64,000 nt of DNA from Xanthomonas theicola (GTDB lineage: Bacteria; Pseudomonadota; Gammaproteobacteria; Xanthomonadales; Xanthomonadaceae): assembly GCF_014236795.1 (NCBI RefSeq), contig NZ_CP049017.1, positions 3,884,001 through 3,948,000 of the forward strand, written 5' to 3'. The position numbers and the translations under genes are program-made. The notes beneath the pieces are model-generated. The model was not told the origin of the DNA, did not search any database, and was given only the letters and a program-made list of their open reading frames with translations. Shown here piece after piece: positions 30,484-44,254 of this stretch (the stretch's first letter is position 1; every line of letters starts with the position of its first letter).

Positions 30484-31584
30484 TCACAGCCGCAGCGGCA
30501 TCACCACGTGGCGCGAACGCGCGCTGCTGGCCTCGCGCACCAATGCGGAGGAGTTGGCGTCGCGCAGTTGGATCACGATGAACTCCTCGCGCAGTGCCGA
30601 CAATGCGTCGAGCAGGTAGTTCACATTGAAGCCGATCGCAAGATCGTTGACCTTGGTGTCGGCCTCGATCTCTTCTTGCGCTTCTTCCTGCTCGGGGTTG
30701 TGCGCGCTGATCTTCAGCTGTCCTGGTGAGACTTCCACGCGCACGCCGCGGTACTTCTCGTTTGATAGGATCGCTGCACGCTGCAGCGCGGCGCGCAGCA
30801 CCTCGCGGTCCAGCTTGACTTCGTGATCGGCGCCGATCGGAATCACTGCTTCATAATCCGGGAACCGGCCGTCGATCAGCTTCGAGGTGAAGGTGACATC
30901 GTCGCGCTTGACCCGTACGTGGCTGCGGCCGACTTCCAGTTCGACCTCGCGGTCGCCGCCTTCCAGCAGACGTTGCAGTTCTGTCACGCCCTTGCGCGGC
31001 ACGATGATCTGGCGCTTGGCGCCGCCGGCATTCTCCAACGCGATCTCGCACAGCGCCAGCCGGTGGCCATCAGTGGCCACGCAGCATAGGGTCTGGTCGC
31101 GTAGATCGAACAACAGACCATTAAGGTAGTAGCGCACGTCCTGCTGCGCCATCGCGAAAGCGGTGCGTTCGATCAACTCCTTCAGTGCCGCTTCCGGTAC
31201 CAAGAGGCGCTCTGTGGCCTCCACTTCGTCGACCGAAGGGAAATCGTTGGCCGGCAGTGTGGCAAGCGTGAACCGGCTACGCCCGGCCTGCACTGTGATC
31301 TTGTCGCCGGTCTGCGATAGGGTGATCTTGCTGCCGTCGGGCAAGGCCCGAATGATCTCGAAGAGCTTACGTGCCGGGATCGTGGTTTCGCCGTTCTGGG
31401 CGTCGTCGACCGCAATGCGCGACACCATTTCCACTTCCAGGTCGGTACCGGTCAGTGACAGTTGCCCGTCGTGGACCTGGACCAGGAAGTTGGCCAGGAC
31501 CGGCAAGGTCTGGCGGCGTTCGACCACATTGACGACTTGCGCCAATGGCTTCAGGAAGGCTTCGCGCTGCAGTGTGAAACGCAT
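30484..31584 (-). CDS. dnaN: DNA polymerase III beta subunit (sliding clamp)
   Basis: DnaN (366 residues) forms the ring that tethers DNA polymerase III. It starts MRFTLQREAFLKPLAQVVNV and shows the three repeated clamp domains, with ANFLVQVHDGQLSLTGTDLE in the first and YLLDALSALREEFIVIQLRD in the third. It ends SARSRHVVMPLRL, the usual C-terminal MPxRL that lines the client pocket. It follows dnaA across the putative origin. Confidence 0.97.
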   Translation of the reverse strand: MRFTLQREAFLKPLAQVVNVVERRQTLPVLANFLVQVHDGQLSLTGTDLEVEMVSRIAVDDAQNGETTIPARKLFEIIRALPDGSKITLSQTGDKITVQAGRSRFTLATLPANDFPSVDEVEATERLLVPEAALKELIERTAFAMAQQDVRYYLNGLLFDLRDQTLCCVATDGHRLALCEIALENAGGAKRQIIVPRKGVTELQRLLEGGDREVELEVGRSHVRVKRDDVTFTSKLIDGRFPDYEAVIPIGADHEVKLDREVLRAALQRAAILSNEKYRGVRVEVSPGQLKISAHNPEQEEAQEEIEADTKVNDLAIGFNVNYLLDALSALREEFIVIQLRDANSSALVREASSARSRHVVMPLRL

Positions 31585-31903
31585 GTGGTTCCGTGCCCCT
31601 ATGCTTTAAAAAATGTGGAATAAATCAAAAGCTTGGTGGTGATGGTAGAGCGGATTTCGGTGGAAAGATTGCTCAACTAATTGTAATAAAAGGCTTTTCT
31701 GTCACTTCAATGTCTTGTACTACTGCCCCTGAAGGCGTGGGGAAACCTGTGGGTATTTTTCCCGCTTTCGTCATCCTGCACTTTATCCACAGTTTCTCCC
31801 GGATTTGTCGCCAAGTCATGCACCGATTTATCAAACGCGCGCGTCTCCCCGTAGACCAGGCCTGTGAACGCGGATTGACCCATCGCCTTGCCCCTCCACT
31901 GCA
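31585..31903. other. oriC: Probable chromosomal replication origin (oriC) in the dnaA-dnaN gap
   Basis: This 319-bp gap is more AT-rich than its surroundings. It holds one exact DnaA box, TTATCCACA (31783-31791), a degenerate one, TGTGGGTAT (31748-31756), and a TGTGGAATA near the dnaN end beside the A/T-rich CTTTAAAAAATGTGGAATAA. The dnaA-dnaN gap is where Xanthomonas origins have been placed. The rpmH-dnaA gap also has weak boxes (CTATTCACA 33370, CCATCCACA 33382), so a bipartite origin cannot be excluded. Confidence 0.7.
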
Positions 31904-33241
31904 TTACTCGCTCAGTTTGCGGATCAGCTTGTCCCAGTCTTCGCGCAGCTTGCCGTCGGTGTCCATCAGGTGCTTGATCTGGCGGCAGGCGTGCAGCACG
32001 GTGGTGTGGTCGCGGCCGGCGAAGGCGTCGCCGATCTCCGGCAGGCTGTGTTCGGTCAGCTCCTTGGTCAGCGCCATCGCCACTTGCCGCGGCCGCGCCA
32101 GCGAGCGCGTGCGGCGCTTGGACAGCAGATCCTTGATCTGTAGGCCGTAATAGTCGGCCACGGTCTTCTGGATGTTGGGAATGCCGATCGCCTGCTGCTG
32201 CGCGCGCAGCAGGTCGCGTAGGGTTTCCTGGGCGAACTCGGTGGTGATCGCGCGGCCGGTGAAGTTGGCGCGGGCGGCCAGCGTGTTGAGCGCGCCTTCC
32301 AGGTCGCGCACGTTCGAGCGCATCTTCTTGGCGATCAGGAACGCCACGTCGTCGGGGATCTCGGCGCCGCGCTCGCGCGCCTTGGCCAGCACGATCGCCG
32401 CACGGGTCTCGAAGTCGGGCGGGTCAATCGCCACCGACAGGCCCCAGGCCAGGCGCGACTTCAGCCGCGGCTCCAGGCCTTCGACCTCGCGCGGGTAGCG
32501 GTCGCAGGTCAGGATGATCTGCTGGCGGCCATCGAACAGCGCGTTGAAGGTATGGAAGAACTCTTCCTGGGTGCGGTCCTTGCCGGCGAAGAACTGGATG
32601 TCGTCGATCAGCAGCGCGTCCACCTGCTGGAACTGGCGCTTGAACTGGTCCATGGCCTTGTCCTGCAGCGCGCGGATCATCGCGCTGAAGAACTGTTCCG
32701 AGCGCAGGTACATGACCCGTGCGTTGGGGTTCTGCTCGCGCATCGCGTTGCCGGCGGCGAACATCAGATGGGTCTTACCCAAGCCGGTGCCGCCGTACAG
32801 CAGCAACGGATTGTGTGCGCGTTCACCGGGCTTCTGTGCCGCCTGCACCGCCGCAGCCAAGCCGAGCTGGTTGCTGCGGCCCTCGACGAAGTTGGCGAAG
32901 GTGTAGTGCGAGTCGAGGTTGCCGGCGAACGGCTCCAGCAACGCCGGCGGCGGCGCGCGCGGGGCGAGCGTGTCGCCGCCGGCGGGGACCGGTTCCGGCG
33001 CGCGCGGCCGCGAGCCGACCTGCAGCGCCACCTCGCCGTTGCCGGCGAAGTAGGTCAGCAGCTCGCGGATCCGCGCCAGGTAGCGGTCGCGCACCTGCTC
33101 GACGATGAAGGCGTTCGGGGCGTACAGGACCATGCTGTTGTCATGGCGCTGTTCGGCTTGCAGCGGTTTCAACCAGGTGTGAACGTCCTCGGCTGGAAAT
33201 TCAGCTTCCAGGCGTTCCAGGCAACGGGGCCAAGCATCCAT
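31904..33241 (-). CDS. dnaA: Chromosomal replication initiator DnaA
   Basis: DnaA (445 residues) opens oriC. Domain I begins [20 protein letters not shown]; a proline/alanine linker follows at about 78-105. The AAA+ domain has Walker [10 protein letters not shown] (150-158), Walker [14 protein letters not shown] and sensor motifs. The C-terminal DNA-binding domain has the signature [20 protein letters not shown]. The start ATG is at 33241, divergent from rpmH. It sits at the head of the dnaA-dnaN-recF-gyrB series. Confidence 0.97.
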   Translation of the reverse strand: MDAWPRCLERLEAEFPAEDVHTWLKPLQAEQRHDNSMVLYAPNAFIVEQVRDRYLARIRELLTYFAGNGEVALQVGSRPRAPEPVPAGGDTLAPRAPPPALLEPFAGNLDSHYTFANFVEGRSNQLGLAAAVQAAQKPGERAHNPLLLYGGTGLGKTHLMFAAGNAMREQNPNARVMYLRSEQFFSAMIRALQDKAMDQFKRQFQQVDALLIDDIQFFAGKDRTQEEFFHTFNALFDGRQQIILTCDRYPREVEGLEPRLKSRLAWGLSVAIDPPDFETRAAIVLAKARERGAEIPDDVAFLIAKKMRSNVRDLEGALNTLAARANFTGRAITTEFAQETLRDLLRAQQQAIGIPNIQKTVADYYGLQIKDLLSKRRTRSLARPRQVAMALTKELTEHSLPEIGDAFAGRDHTTVLHACRQIKHLMDTDGKLREDWDKLIRKLSE

Positions 33242-33431
33242 CAGATGTGATTCATTGAGAGACCAGGCGTGAGGCGCGAAAGGTCGCGGCGCACTCGGCC
33301 GGTGAAAAGAGAGAAGCGGATGGGCCAGACTACCATCGGCACGCAGAGTCGGGAATGGTTTTCCCGCATCTATTCACAGATCCATCCACAGACCGGGCGC
33401 GGCGGCCGTGGCGGCGCCGGACAGCCCGCAG

Positions 33432-33459
33432 TTGACCGCGGCCTGGTCCGGCCTATAAA
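33432..33459 (+). promoter_or_regulatory. Promoter of rpmH-rnpA
   Basis: TTGACC (33432-33437) and TATAAA (33454-33459) are separated by 16 nt and lie about 40 nt before the rpmH start, a good sigma-70 promoter for a ribosomal-protein gene. Confidence 0.7.
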
Positions 33460-33499
33460 ATCGCCGGTTCTTTCCACCTCATTCAAACAGAGCGCCCCG

Positions 33500-33640
33500 A
33501 TGGCCACCAAGCGCACCTTCCAGCCCAGCAACCTCAAGCGCAAGCGCGACCACGGCTTCCGTGCCCGTATGGCCACCGCCGACGGCCGCAAGATCCTGGC
33601 CCGTCGCCGCGCCAAGGGCCGCAAGCGCCTGAGCGCTTGA
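33500..33640 (+). CDS. rpmH: 50S ribosomal protein L34
   Basis: L34 is a 46-residue, very basic protein of the large ribosomal subunit: [20 protein letters not shown], then [20 protein letters not shown], ending KRLSA. The ATG at 33500 is the only start giving the family length. It is divergent from dnaA and followed by rnpA, the usual arrangement. Confidence 0.97.
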   Translation: MATKRTFQPSNLKRKRDHGFRARMATADGRKILARRRAKGRKRLSA

Positions 33641-33678
33641 TTGCTTCGCCGCCCCAGGCGGCGCCTGCAATCCGGACC

Positions 33679-34119
33679 GTGAATCATCCCAACCCGCGTA
33701 GGCGATTTCCTCGCTCTGCGCGGGTTCGTACGTCTGCGGAATACCGCGTCGTGTTCGATGCCGCGCGCCGTTGCTCCGAACCGCTGATGAGCCTGCACTG
33801 GCGCAGCGCAGCACATCCTGCACGGCTCGGCCTGGCCGTGTCGCGCAAGGTCGACAAGCGCGCGGTGGTACGCAACCGCATCAAGCGCGTACTGCGCGAG
33901 GCCACCCGGCAGCTGCTGCCATGGCTGGCGCCGGGCGACTATGTGGTGGTGGCGCGCGGCGCCGCCGCCCAGGCCAGCGGCGAACAGCTGCGCCAGGCCT
34001 ACCTGCGCCTGCTGCGCCGTGCCGGCGCATTGCCGGCCCCGGCTGCGGACGGCACAATGCCGCCGCCTCTTTCTCCTTCGTCCTTCCCCCCTTCCAAGTC
34101 AGAACCCGTTTCTGGCTGA
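33679..34119 (+). CDS. rnpA: Ribonuclease P protein component
   Basis: RnpA assists the RNase P ribozyme in 5' tRNA processing. I prefer the GTG at 33679 ([20 protein letters not shown]), giving 146 residues; an earlier TTG overlapping the rpmH stop is possible. The core has [33 protein letters not shown] and [13 protein letters not shown], the RNR signature. A long proline/serine-rich tail ([19 protein letters not shown]) extends past the usual end. Confidence 0.93.
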   Translation: MNHPNPRRRFPRSARVRTSAEYRVVFDAARRCSEPLMSLHWRSAAHPARLGLAVSRKVDKRAVVRNRIKRVLREATRQLLPWLAPGDYVVVARGAAAQASGEQLRQAYLRLLRRAGALPAPAADGTMPPPLSPSSFPPSKSEPVSG

Positions 34120-34137
34120 GCCGAGCCCGCCTGTCCG

Positions 34138-35877
34138 ATGAACCAGACCCGCCTTTTCCTGATCTTTGCCTGGCTGATGGTCGCGGGCCTGTTGTGGATG
34201 GAGTGGAACAGGGAGCACGCCGCGCCTGCGGCCGATGCGGCGGCCGTTGCGGCCGCGACCACGCTGCCGCCCGCGCAGGACGTCGATGCCGGCGGCAGTG
34301 CCGCTCCCGCCGTGCCGCGCGCCGCCGTGCCGGGTGCGGCCGATGTGCCGGGCGCACCCTCCGAGACGAGCGCCGCGCCGGTGGCCGCCGGCGTCGCATC
34401 GCGGGTCACCATCACCACCGACGTGCTGCACCTGACGCTGGACGGGCGCAGCGTGTTCGATGCGGATCTGCTGATGTTCCCGCAGACCAAGCAGCCGGGC
34501 AGCCCGCCGGTCGCGCTGCTGACCGAGGACGCGGCGCACCCGTATACCGCGACCAGCGGCTGGGTCGGCGAGCGCAACGCGCCGTCGCCGGGTCCCGGCG
34601 GCTTCCGCCCGGAGCAGCCGGGCAAGGACTACGTGCTGGCCAAGGGCCAGGACGCATTGCAGGTGCCGTTCGTGTGGAACGGCCCGGACGGGATCAGCAT
34701 CCGCCGCGTCTACACCGTGCAGCGCGGCCACTATGCCGTGCAGATCAAGGACGAGATCGTCAACCAGGGCAGCAAGCCCTGGCAGGGCTACGTGTTCCGC
34801 AAGCTGAGCCGGGTGCCGACCATCGTCAGCCGCGGCATGACCAACCCGGATTCCTTCAGCTTCAACGGCGCCACATGGTTCAGCGCGCAGGACGGCTACC
34901 AGCGCCGCGCCTTCAAGGACTTCCTGGAAGACGGCCCGGTGAACCAGACCATCAAGGGCGGCTGGATCGCGCTGCTGCAGCACCATTTCTTCACCGGCTG
35001 GATTCCGCAGGCCGACCAGGATGCGCTGTATGTGCTGTCCAACGACGGCCCGCGCCACGTGATCGAAGCGCGCGGCCCGGCCTTCACCGTCGCGCCGGGC
35101 GGGCGCGCCAGCAGCCAAGCGCGCTTGTGGATCGGGCCGAAGTTGGTCAACCAGATCGCCAAGGAAAACGTGCGCGGCCTGGACCGCGTGGTCGACTACA
35201 GCCGCTTCTCGCTGATGGCGATCCTGGGCCAGGGCCTGTTCTGGGTGCTCAGCCACCTGCACACCCTGCTTGGCAACTGGGGCTGGTCGATCGTCGGCCT
35301 GGTGGTGCTGCTGAAGCTGGTGCTGTATCCGCTGTCGGCGGCGCAGTACAAGAGCATGGCCAGGATGCGCAAGTTCCAGCCGCGCATCCAGCAGCTCAAG
35401 GAACGCTACGGCGACGACAAGCAGAAGTTCCAGACCGCGATGATGGAGTTGTACAAGAAGGAGAAGATCAATCCGATGGGCGGCTGCCTGCCGGTGCTGG
35501 TGCAGATGCCGATCTTCTTCGCCCTGTACTGGGTGCTGGTGGAATCGGTGGAACTGCGTCAGGCGCCGTGGTTCGCCTGGATCCAGGACCTGACCGCGCG
35601 CGATCCCTACTTCATCCTGCCGGTGATCAACGTGGCGGTGATGTGGCTGACGCAGAAGCTGACGCCGTCGCCGGGCATGGACCCGATGCAGGCGCGGATG
35701 ATGCAATTCATGCCGCTGGTGTTCGGCGTGATGATGGCCTTCGTGCCGTCGGGCCTGGTGCTGTACTGGGTCACCAACGGCTCGCTGGGACTGCTGCAGC
35801 AGTGGTGGATGACCAAGCGTCACGGCGAGGCCGTCGTCGCCGCCACGGCCAAACCGCCGGCCAAGACCAAGAAGTAA
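34138..35877 (+). CDS. yidC: Membrane protein insertase YidC
   Basis: YidC (579 residues) inserts inner-membrane proteins alone or with SecYEG. An N-terminal helix ([20 protein letters not shown]) precedes an alanine/proline-rich linker and the large periplasmic beta domain (about residues 85-330). The 60KD_IMP core has five helices, for example [20 protein letters not shown] and [20 protein letters not shown]. It ends [10 protein letters not shown]. It follows rnpA by 18 nt with no yidD between. An IS5 copy is inserted exactly after its TAA stop. Confidence 0.96.
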   Translation: MNQTRLFLIFAWLMVAGLLWMEWNREHAAPAADAAAVAAATTLPPAQDVDAGGSAAPAVPRAAVPGAADVPGAPSETSAAPVAAGVASRVTITTDVLHLTLDGRSVFDADLLMFPQTKQPGSPPVALLTEDAAHPYTATSGWVGERNAPSPGPGGFRPEQPGKDYVLAKGQDALQVPFVWNGPDGISIRRVYTVQRGHYAVQIKDEIVNQGSKPWQGYVFRKLSRVPTIVSRGMTNPDSFSFNGATWFSAQDGYQRRAFKDFLEDGPVNQTIKGGWIALLQHHFFTGWIPQADQDALYVLSNDGPRHVIEARGPAFTVAPGGRASSQARLWIGPKLVNQIAKENVRGLDRVVDYSRFSLMAILGQGLFWVLSHLHTLLGNWGWSIVGLVVLLKLVLYPLSAAQYKSMARMRKFQPRIQQLKERYGDDKQKFQTAMMELYKKEKINPMGGCLPVLVQMPIFFALYWVLVESVELRQAPWFAWIQDLTARDPYFILPVINVAVMWLTQKLTPSPGMDPMQARMMQFMPLVFGVMMAFVPSGLVLYWVTNGSLGLLQQWWMTKRHGEAVVAATAKPPAKTKK

Positions 35878-36725
35878 GAACCTGTTCACATCTTTTGAGT
35901 AGTAGTGTCAGGCATGCCAGGTGGATGAACTGCAAGCTGGTGTTGAGCTTGCGCTCGCAGTTCTTCCATAGCCTTCGGTTCTTTTCCAGCCACGCAAAGC
36001 TGCGTTCGACGCTCCAGCGCTTGGGCATGACCTTGAAGGTGTGCAGTTCGCTGCGTTTGGCGATCTGCACCGTGACTTGCTTGCCCAGGATCTCTCGTAC
36101 GCCTTCGGCGAACGGTTCTGCGGTATAGCCGCTATCGCACAACAGGCTTTGCACGTGTCCCAGGTTCGGCTTGCAACGATCCAGGGATTGGAGCGCGCCT
36201 TTGCGGTCGGTCACTTCCGCCGTCGTCACCGCGACCGCATGCGGCAGGCCTTGGGTATCGACGGCGATGCGACGCTTGATCCCCGAGACCTTCTTGCCCG
36301 CGTCATAACCCTTCTGGCCGGCCGTGTCCGTGTTCTTCACGCTCTGTGCGTCCACGATCAAGAACGTGCTGCAAGCGTTGCGCCCCTGTCTCTGGCGGGC
36401 CGCGCCACCCTGATTTTTTGAGCGCCCGCTCCAGCAGGCTCACTCCTTCATCGTCTGGTTCGCTCCACTTGGCAAAGTAGCAGTGCACGGTGCGCCACTT
36501 CGGGAAGTCGCTGGGCAGCGCTGGCCACTGACAGCCGGTGCGCAGCAGGTACAGCACCGCGCACCACACGTCCTACAGATCCACGGTCCGTGGCTTGGTA
36601 CGCTTGCGCGCCTGCTCCAGAATGGGGCGGATCTGCTCGAACCGCTCCCGGCTCATGGCACTCGGATACGTCTTTGTGCGCATCCGCAGAGTTTGCACTA
36701 CCCGGGAAAGATCGTGAACAGGTTC
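35878..36725 (-). mobile_element. IS5-family (IS427-type) element, full-length copy C
   Basis: This complete 848-bp copy is flanked by TAA on both sides (35875-35877, which is the yidC stop, and 36726-36728), a clean 3-bp target duplication. The left end has lost one base (TTCACATC instead of TTCACGATC). orfA (minus strand, 5' end at right) contains the amber TAG after KPRTVDL; orfB reads IVDAQSVKNTD, CDSGYTAEPF and VERSFAWLEK. orfA and orfB are joined by +1 slippage at an A6 run. Confidence 0.92.
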
Positions 36726-36733
36726 TAAGTCCG

Positions 36734-36761
36734 ACAACGCCCGCCGCCAGGCAGGCGTTGT
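36734..36761. terminator. Hairpin, probable original yidC terminator
   Basis: ACAACGCCCGCC (36734-36745) and GGCAGGCGTTGT (36750-36761) pair over 12 bp with one mismatch and a 4-nt loop. No T-run follows. Before the IS insertion it lay only a few bases after yidC. The remaining sequence to mnmE (36762-37121) holds no gene I recognise. Confidence 0.45.
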
Positions 36762-37121
36762 GCATGCGCAACGCCGCGCGTCCTGCCTTCGTTCCCGTGC
36801 GTCACCGAACATGTGCGACCATCGTTGCGTCTGCCTGCGGTCCGCTACCGGGTTGCCAGCGCACGCCAGCCCTTGCGGGCGTTGGCGTTGCGATAGCTGC
36901 GTGTCCGCCGGATCCACCACCGCCAGGCACGCACGCGTAGGCGGCACAGTGGCTGGAGACCATCGCTGAAGATCCATTCCTCGCGCGCAATGGCTCGCCT
37001 CGACCGCGACGACACGTACCGGCAGACGGGCGACGACCGGTAACGCCGCCAAGACCAGATCTATATTCCGGACTTGGCTGCAGACGTTGTAGGCTGCAGC
37101 GCCGCCGCCGAGAGCTTCGCC

Positions 37122-38471
37122 ATGCCACCTGCCGCTGTCGACACCATCGCCGCCATTGCCACCGCCCCGGGTGCGGGCGGCGTCGGCGTGGTGCGCGTGT
37201 CCGGGCGCCTGGCCGCGGCGATCGGCGCCGGCCTCGGGCTGGGCACGCTGGCCCCGCGCACGGCGCGCTATGCACGCTTCCGCGATGCGCAAGGCGATAC
37301 GCTGGACGACGGTATCGCGCTGTGGTTCCCGGCCCCGCACAGTTTCACCGGCGAGGACGTGCTGGAACTGCAGGCGCACGGCAGCCCGGTGCTGCTGCGG
37401 CAACTGGTGGCGCGTTGCTGCGAACTCGGCGCGCGCCCTGCGCGGCCGGGCGAATTCAGCGAGCGCGCCTTCCTCAACCGCAAGCTGGACCTGGCCCAGG
37501 TCGAGGCGATCGCCGACCTGATCACGGCTGGCGACCTGCGCGCGGCGCGCGCGGCGCGCAGGTCGCTGGACGGGGTATTTTCGCACCGGATCCAGGCCCT
37601 TGCCGAGCAACTGGCGCGATTGCGCATCCATATCGAGGCGGCGATCGATTTCGCCGACGAATCGCTGAACACGCTCGGCGGCGCACAAGTCCGCGCCGGC
37701 CTAGAGCAGGCCCGCGCCGTGCTGGCGCAACTGCTGCTGGACGCCGAGCGCGGCCGGCGCCTGCGCGACGGCCTGCACACCGTGCTGGTGGGGCCGCCGA
37801 ACGCCGGCAAGAGCTCGCTGCTCAACGCCCTGGCCGGCAGCGAGCGCGCCATCGTCACCGACATCGCCGGCACCACCCGCGACACCTTACGCGAGACCGT
37901 GCGCCTGGACGGGGTGGAGCTGACCCTGGTGGATACCGCGGGCTTGCGCGAGGGCGGCGATGCGATTGAGCGCGAAGGCATGCGCCGCACGCGGCTGGAA
38001 TTGCAGCGCGCGGACCTGGCGCTGATCGTGCTCGATGCGCGCGACACCGACACCGATGCCGGCCTTGCGGCGATCGCCGCCGCCGTCGCTGACGTGCCGC
38101 AGCGGCTGTGGATCCACAACAAGAGCGACCTGCTCGACGCTGAGCCCGAGCCCGAGCCCGACCGCGTGCATGTCTCCGCCGCGACCGGCGGCGGTCTCGA
38201 CCAACTGCACGCGCAGCTGCGCGCGATCGTCGTCGCCGCCGCCGGCGACGGCAGCGAGGGCGAATTCTCCGCGCGCGCGCGGCACGTGGACGCATTGCAG
38301 CGCGCCGCGGCGCATGCAGCCGCGGCGGCGATCGAACTCGGCCACGAGCGGCTGGAACTGGCCGCCGAGGAACTGCGCCTGACGCACGCCGCGCTCGGCG
38401 AGATCGTCGGCCAACTCAGCGCCGATGAGTTACTAGGGCGGATCTTCTCGAGCTTCTGCATCGGGAAGTGA
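37122..38471 (+). CDS. mnmE: tRNA modification GTPase MnmE
   Basis: MnmE (TrmE/ThdF, 449 residues) with MnmG makes the 5-carboxymethylaminomethyl modification of wobble uridine. ATG 37122 gives [20 protein letters not shown], the standard N-terminus. The folate-binding domain has [20 protein letters not shown], the G domain has [32 protein letters not shown] and [10 protein letters not shown], and the C-terminus is the catalytic FCIGK. Its last codons and stop lie in the 20-bp att repeat of the downstream island, so integration restores the gene end. Confidence 0.96.
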   Translation: MPPAAVDTIAAIATAPGAGGVGVVRVSGRLAAAIGAGLGLGTLAPRTARYARFRDAQGDTLDDGIALWFPAPHSFTGEDVLELQAHGSPVLLRQLVARCCELGARPARPGEFSERAFLNRKLDLAQVEAIADLITAGDLRAARAARRSLDGVFSHRIQALAEQLARLRIHIEAAIDFADESLNTLGGAQVRAGLEQARAVLAQLLLDAERGRRLRDGLHTVLVGPPNAGKSSLLNALAGSERAIVTDIAGTTRDTLRETVRLDGVELTLVDTAGLREGGDAIEREGMRRTRLELQRADLALIVLDARDTDTDAGLAAIAAAVADVPQRLWIHNKSDLLDAEPEPEPDRVHVSAATGGGLDQLHAQLRAIVVAAAGDGSEGEFSARARHVDALQRAAAHAAAAAIELGHERLELAAEELRLTHAALGEIVGQLSADELLGRIFSSFCIGK

Positions 38472-38472
38472 G
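38453..38472 (+). other. attL of the mnmE island
   Basis: CTTCTGCATCGGGAAGTGAG spans the last mnmE codons and stop. The same 20 nt recur at 51783-51802. The 3' end of mnmE/trmE is a known island attachment site (for example SGI1, at thdF). The 180-nt leader up to the integrase gene is AT-rich. Confidence 0.85.
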
Positions 38473-38655
38473 ATGGGGTCTATGGATGTCCACTGAAGTC
38501 TGCTGATGTGCCTGTAATCCCCATAAATAAAGGGATTTTTGTCTACTGAGTGATTCGGTGATACAGTCATAGCCACTCGTTTTTATGTCCAAATTTGGCA
38601 CCAAGTAGCTAGATTTTTCACTTTCATCCTTCTACTTGGACATGCGGAGGATGAG

Positions 38656-39861
38656 ATGGCACTGACCGACACTGCGCTCAAGGCACTCAGGTCCAGGGAC
38701 AAGACCTATACGGTCACCGACGACCGGGGGCTGTATGTGGAGGTCTTCCCGACCGGGGGTGTTGTCTGGCGATACCGCTACCGGCTAAACGGCAAGTACG
38801 AGAAGCTGACGCTGGGCAAATACCCCGCGTTGACGCTGAAGAATGCGCGCTTGAAGCGGGACGAGGCAGCCCAGCAAGTGGCGATGGGAGAGTCGCCGGC
38901 AAAGAAGAAGCAGCAGGAGAAAGTGGCTGGAGCAGAAGACGCTACCTTGGCCGAATTTACCGAGCGCTTCTTCAAGGACATCCAGTCACGCGACCGCAAG
39001 GACATGACCATGCCTCGCCGCTACCTGGAAAAGGACATCCTGCCGCACATCGGCAGCAAGCGGATCAGGGACATCACCGCCGAGGACGTGCGCAGCGTCA
39101 TCTGGCGCAAGAAGGCGCAAGGTTTCGACGCCGCCGCCGGCCAGGTGCGCGGGCTGCTCAAACGCATGTTCGACTACGCACTGACCTGCGGCCTGATCCA
39201 GGCTAACCCGGTCATGGCCCTGCCGATGCGGCACGTCTACCGCGCCGCCGCCCGCGACCGGGCACTGACGCCGGACGAAATCCGGCAGTTCCTGCGCACC
39301 ATGCAGACCTCCAACATCCGCCGCCAGTTCAAGATCGCCTTCCAATTGATCCTGATGACCCTGGTGCGCAAGTCCGAGCTGATGCTGGCACAGTGGAAGG
39401 ACGTGCATCTGGACGAAGGCGAATGGCACATCCCGGTCGAGAACTCCAAGACCGGCAAGCCGCACATCGTCTACTTGTCCACGCAGGCACAGACCCTGTT
39501 CAAGGAACTCAAGCCGCTGGCCAGCAGCAGCGTCTGGGTGTTGCCGGGGCGCGGTACCCTGGCCAAGCCCTTTGCCAACAACGCGCTGAACCAGGCGCTG
39601 AAGGTGTCATTGCAGGGGCAGGAGATCCCCGCCTTCACCATCCATGACCTGCGGCGCACTGCTTCGACCCTGTTGCACGAGCAGGGCTGGCCTTCGGATG
39701 TGGTGGAGAAGGCGCTGAACCACACCATCGGCGGCGTGCGGGGCGTCTACAACCGGGCGGAATACGCCGAGCAAAGGCGAGAGATGTTGCAGGCGTGGTC
39801 GGACTACATCGACGGGCTGGTGCCGTCGGGAAATCTGGTGATCGGTGCCGGCTCGGCGTGA
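38656..39861 (+). CDS. int: P4-type tyrosine-recombinase integrase
   Basis: The 401-residue integrase starts MALTDTALKALRSRDKTYTV and has the N-terminal DUF4102 arm-binding domain (GLYVEVFPTGGVVWRYRYRL, LTLGKYPALTLKNAR), a core-binding domain and a full catalytic set: Arg in LVRKSELMLAQW, HxxR in IHDLRRTASTLLHEQG, then His and Tyr in HTIGGVRGVYNRAEYAEQRR. It lies next to attL, pointing inward, as expected of the enzyme that inserted this island into mnmE. Confidence 0.92.
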   Translation: MALTDTALKALRSRDKTYTVTDDRGLYVEVFPTGGVVWRYRYRLNGKYEKLTLGKYPALTLKNARLKRDEAAQQVAMGESPAKKKQQEKVAGAEDATLAEFTERFFKDIQSRDRKDMTMPRRYLEKDILPHIGSKRIRDITAEDVRSVIWRKKAQGFDAAAGQVRGLLKRMFDYALTCGLIQANPVMALPMRHVYRAAARDRALTPDEIRQFLRTMQTSNIRRQFKIAFQLILMTLVRKSELMLAQWKDVHLDEGEWHIPVENSKTGKPHIVYLSTQAQTLFKELKPLASSSVWVLPGRGTLAKPFANNALNQALKVSLQGQEIPAFTIHDLRRTASTLLHEQGWPSDVVEKALNHTIGGVRGVYNRAEYAEQRREMLQAWSDYIDGLVPSGNLVIGAGSA

Positions 39862-39960
39862 CGGCGGCCTTTTCCTTTTCTGGGTAGGGCCGTTGTCCCT
39901 TGCGTGCCATTCTCTTGTTGCTTTTCCCTCTTCCCTTTGGCGGGCCAAAAGCCCGGCAAT

Positions 39961-41013
39961 TCATTTTCGCTTATTGCTGCTTTTTCCCGGCTTGGGCAGC
40001 GCCCTGGCAGCGTCCTCCAGCATCCGCACATTGGCATCTGCACCTTCGGCCTCCAACAAGGCCCGCCGCTGGACGGCGAACTGCTCATATTGGTTCTCAG
40101 CGTGGGCGTCGGCCTGCTTCTTGGAGATACGGCCTGCGTCGGTGAGTACATCGCGTTCGTTGAAGGTCAGGAAGGCATCGAGCCGCTCCGCCCAGTTCTT
40201 CAGGAACACTTCCTTACGCCGGCGAGCCTGATCCTCGGCGAAGTCCAGCCACATCGTGACAATGCGGTTGAGTTCGCTAATTTCCGATTCCCGCAGGTAG
40301 TTCTTGGCAACGGTCACATCGGCCTTCTGTACGCTGCCGGATTTCCAGGTCGTCAGCCCCATGTTGGGCAGGCGGCTGTCGGCACGCTCGGTAATCAGTT
40401 CGGCGGCGGTCTTGCCGGTGACGGCGAAGTGCAGCTTGTTTTGAATGAAGCGGAAGAACTGGGTGGTTTCCGGCAACGTGGGCGAGTAGTCCGCCGCCAT
40501 CGAGAAAATCTCGCGCACCCGCAGGTACATCCGGCGTTCGCTGCCCCGAATGTCGCGGATACGTTCGAGCAGCTCATCGAAGCGGTCGGGAACGGCGGAA
40601 CCGGCGACGGGCGGGTTCTTCAGGCGTTCGTCGTCCAGCGTGAAGCCCTTGACCAGGTACTCCGCCAAGCGCTCCGTGGCCCAGCGGCGGAATTGTGTGC
40701 CCCGTGGCGAGCGCACCCGGTAGCCAACCGCCAGAATCGCTTCCAAGCTGTAGTAGGCCACCCGGTAGTTCTTGCCATCAGAGGCAGTTGTCAACCAATG
40801 GTTGACAACTGCCTCGGGCCGCAACTCCCCCTCGGCAAAGATCGCCTTCAGGTGCTTGGCGACGTTCTGCTTGCTGGTCTGGAATAGTTCGGCCATGCCT
40901 GCCTGCGGCAGCCACAGCGTATCGGCCACGAAGCGGCATTCGACGCGGGTACGTCCGTCCTCGGTTTCGTAGAGCAGGAATTCGCCGGGTAGAGGCTGAA
41001 GTTGGTCGGTCAT
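39961..41013 (-). CDS. RhuM-family protein
   Basis: The 350-residue protein (start MTDQLQPLPGEFLLYETEDG) matches the virulence RhuM family: WLPQAGMAELFQTSKQNVAK, LTTASDGKNYRVAYYSLEAI and VRSPRGTQFRRWATERLAEY. The first part looks like a phage antirepressor or Bro-type DNA-binding region. Genes of this family are common beside type I restriction systems; the function is not established. It is the last gene of the hsd series, 58 nt after hsdR. An in-frame ATG at 41062 would shorten that gap. Confidence 0.82.
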   Translation of the reverse strand: MTDQLQPLPGEFLLYETEDGRTRVECRFVADTLWLPQAGMAELFQTSKQNVAKHLKAIFAEGELRPEAVVNHWLTTASDGKNYRVAYYSLEAILAVGYRVRSPRGTQFRRWATERLAEYLVKGFTLDDERLKNPPVAGSAVPDRFDELLERIRDIRGSERRMYLRVREIFSMAADYSPTLPETTQFFRFIQNKLHFAVTGKTAAELITERADSRLPNMGLTTWKSGSVQKADVTVAKNYLRESEISELNRIVTMWLDFAEDQARRRKEVFLKNWAERLDAFLTFNERDVLTDAGRISKKQADAHAENQYEQFAVQRRALLEAEGADANVRMLEDAARALPKPGKSSNKRK

Positions 41014-41071
41014 GAGCAGTACCCGCGCGAAATTTGCAGGAGAGCAGGAAGATCCGTCATCCATCTGCCCC

Positions 41072-44253
<3,182 letters not shown>

Positions 44254-44254
<1 letters not shown>

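Noticed and set aside
38149..38163. GAGCCC repeats in mnmE as a tandem repeat.
   Set aside because: A short Glu-Pro codon run in a coding linker; no repeat structure beyond it.
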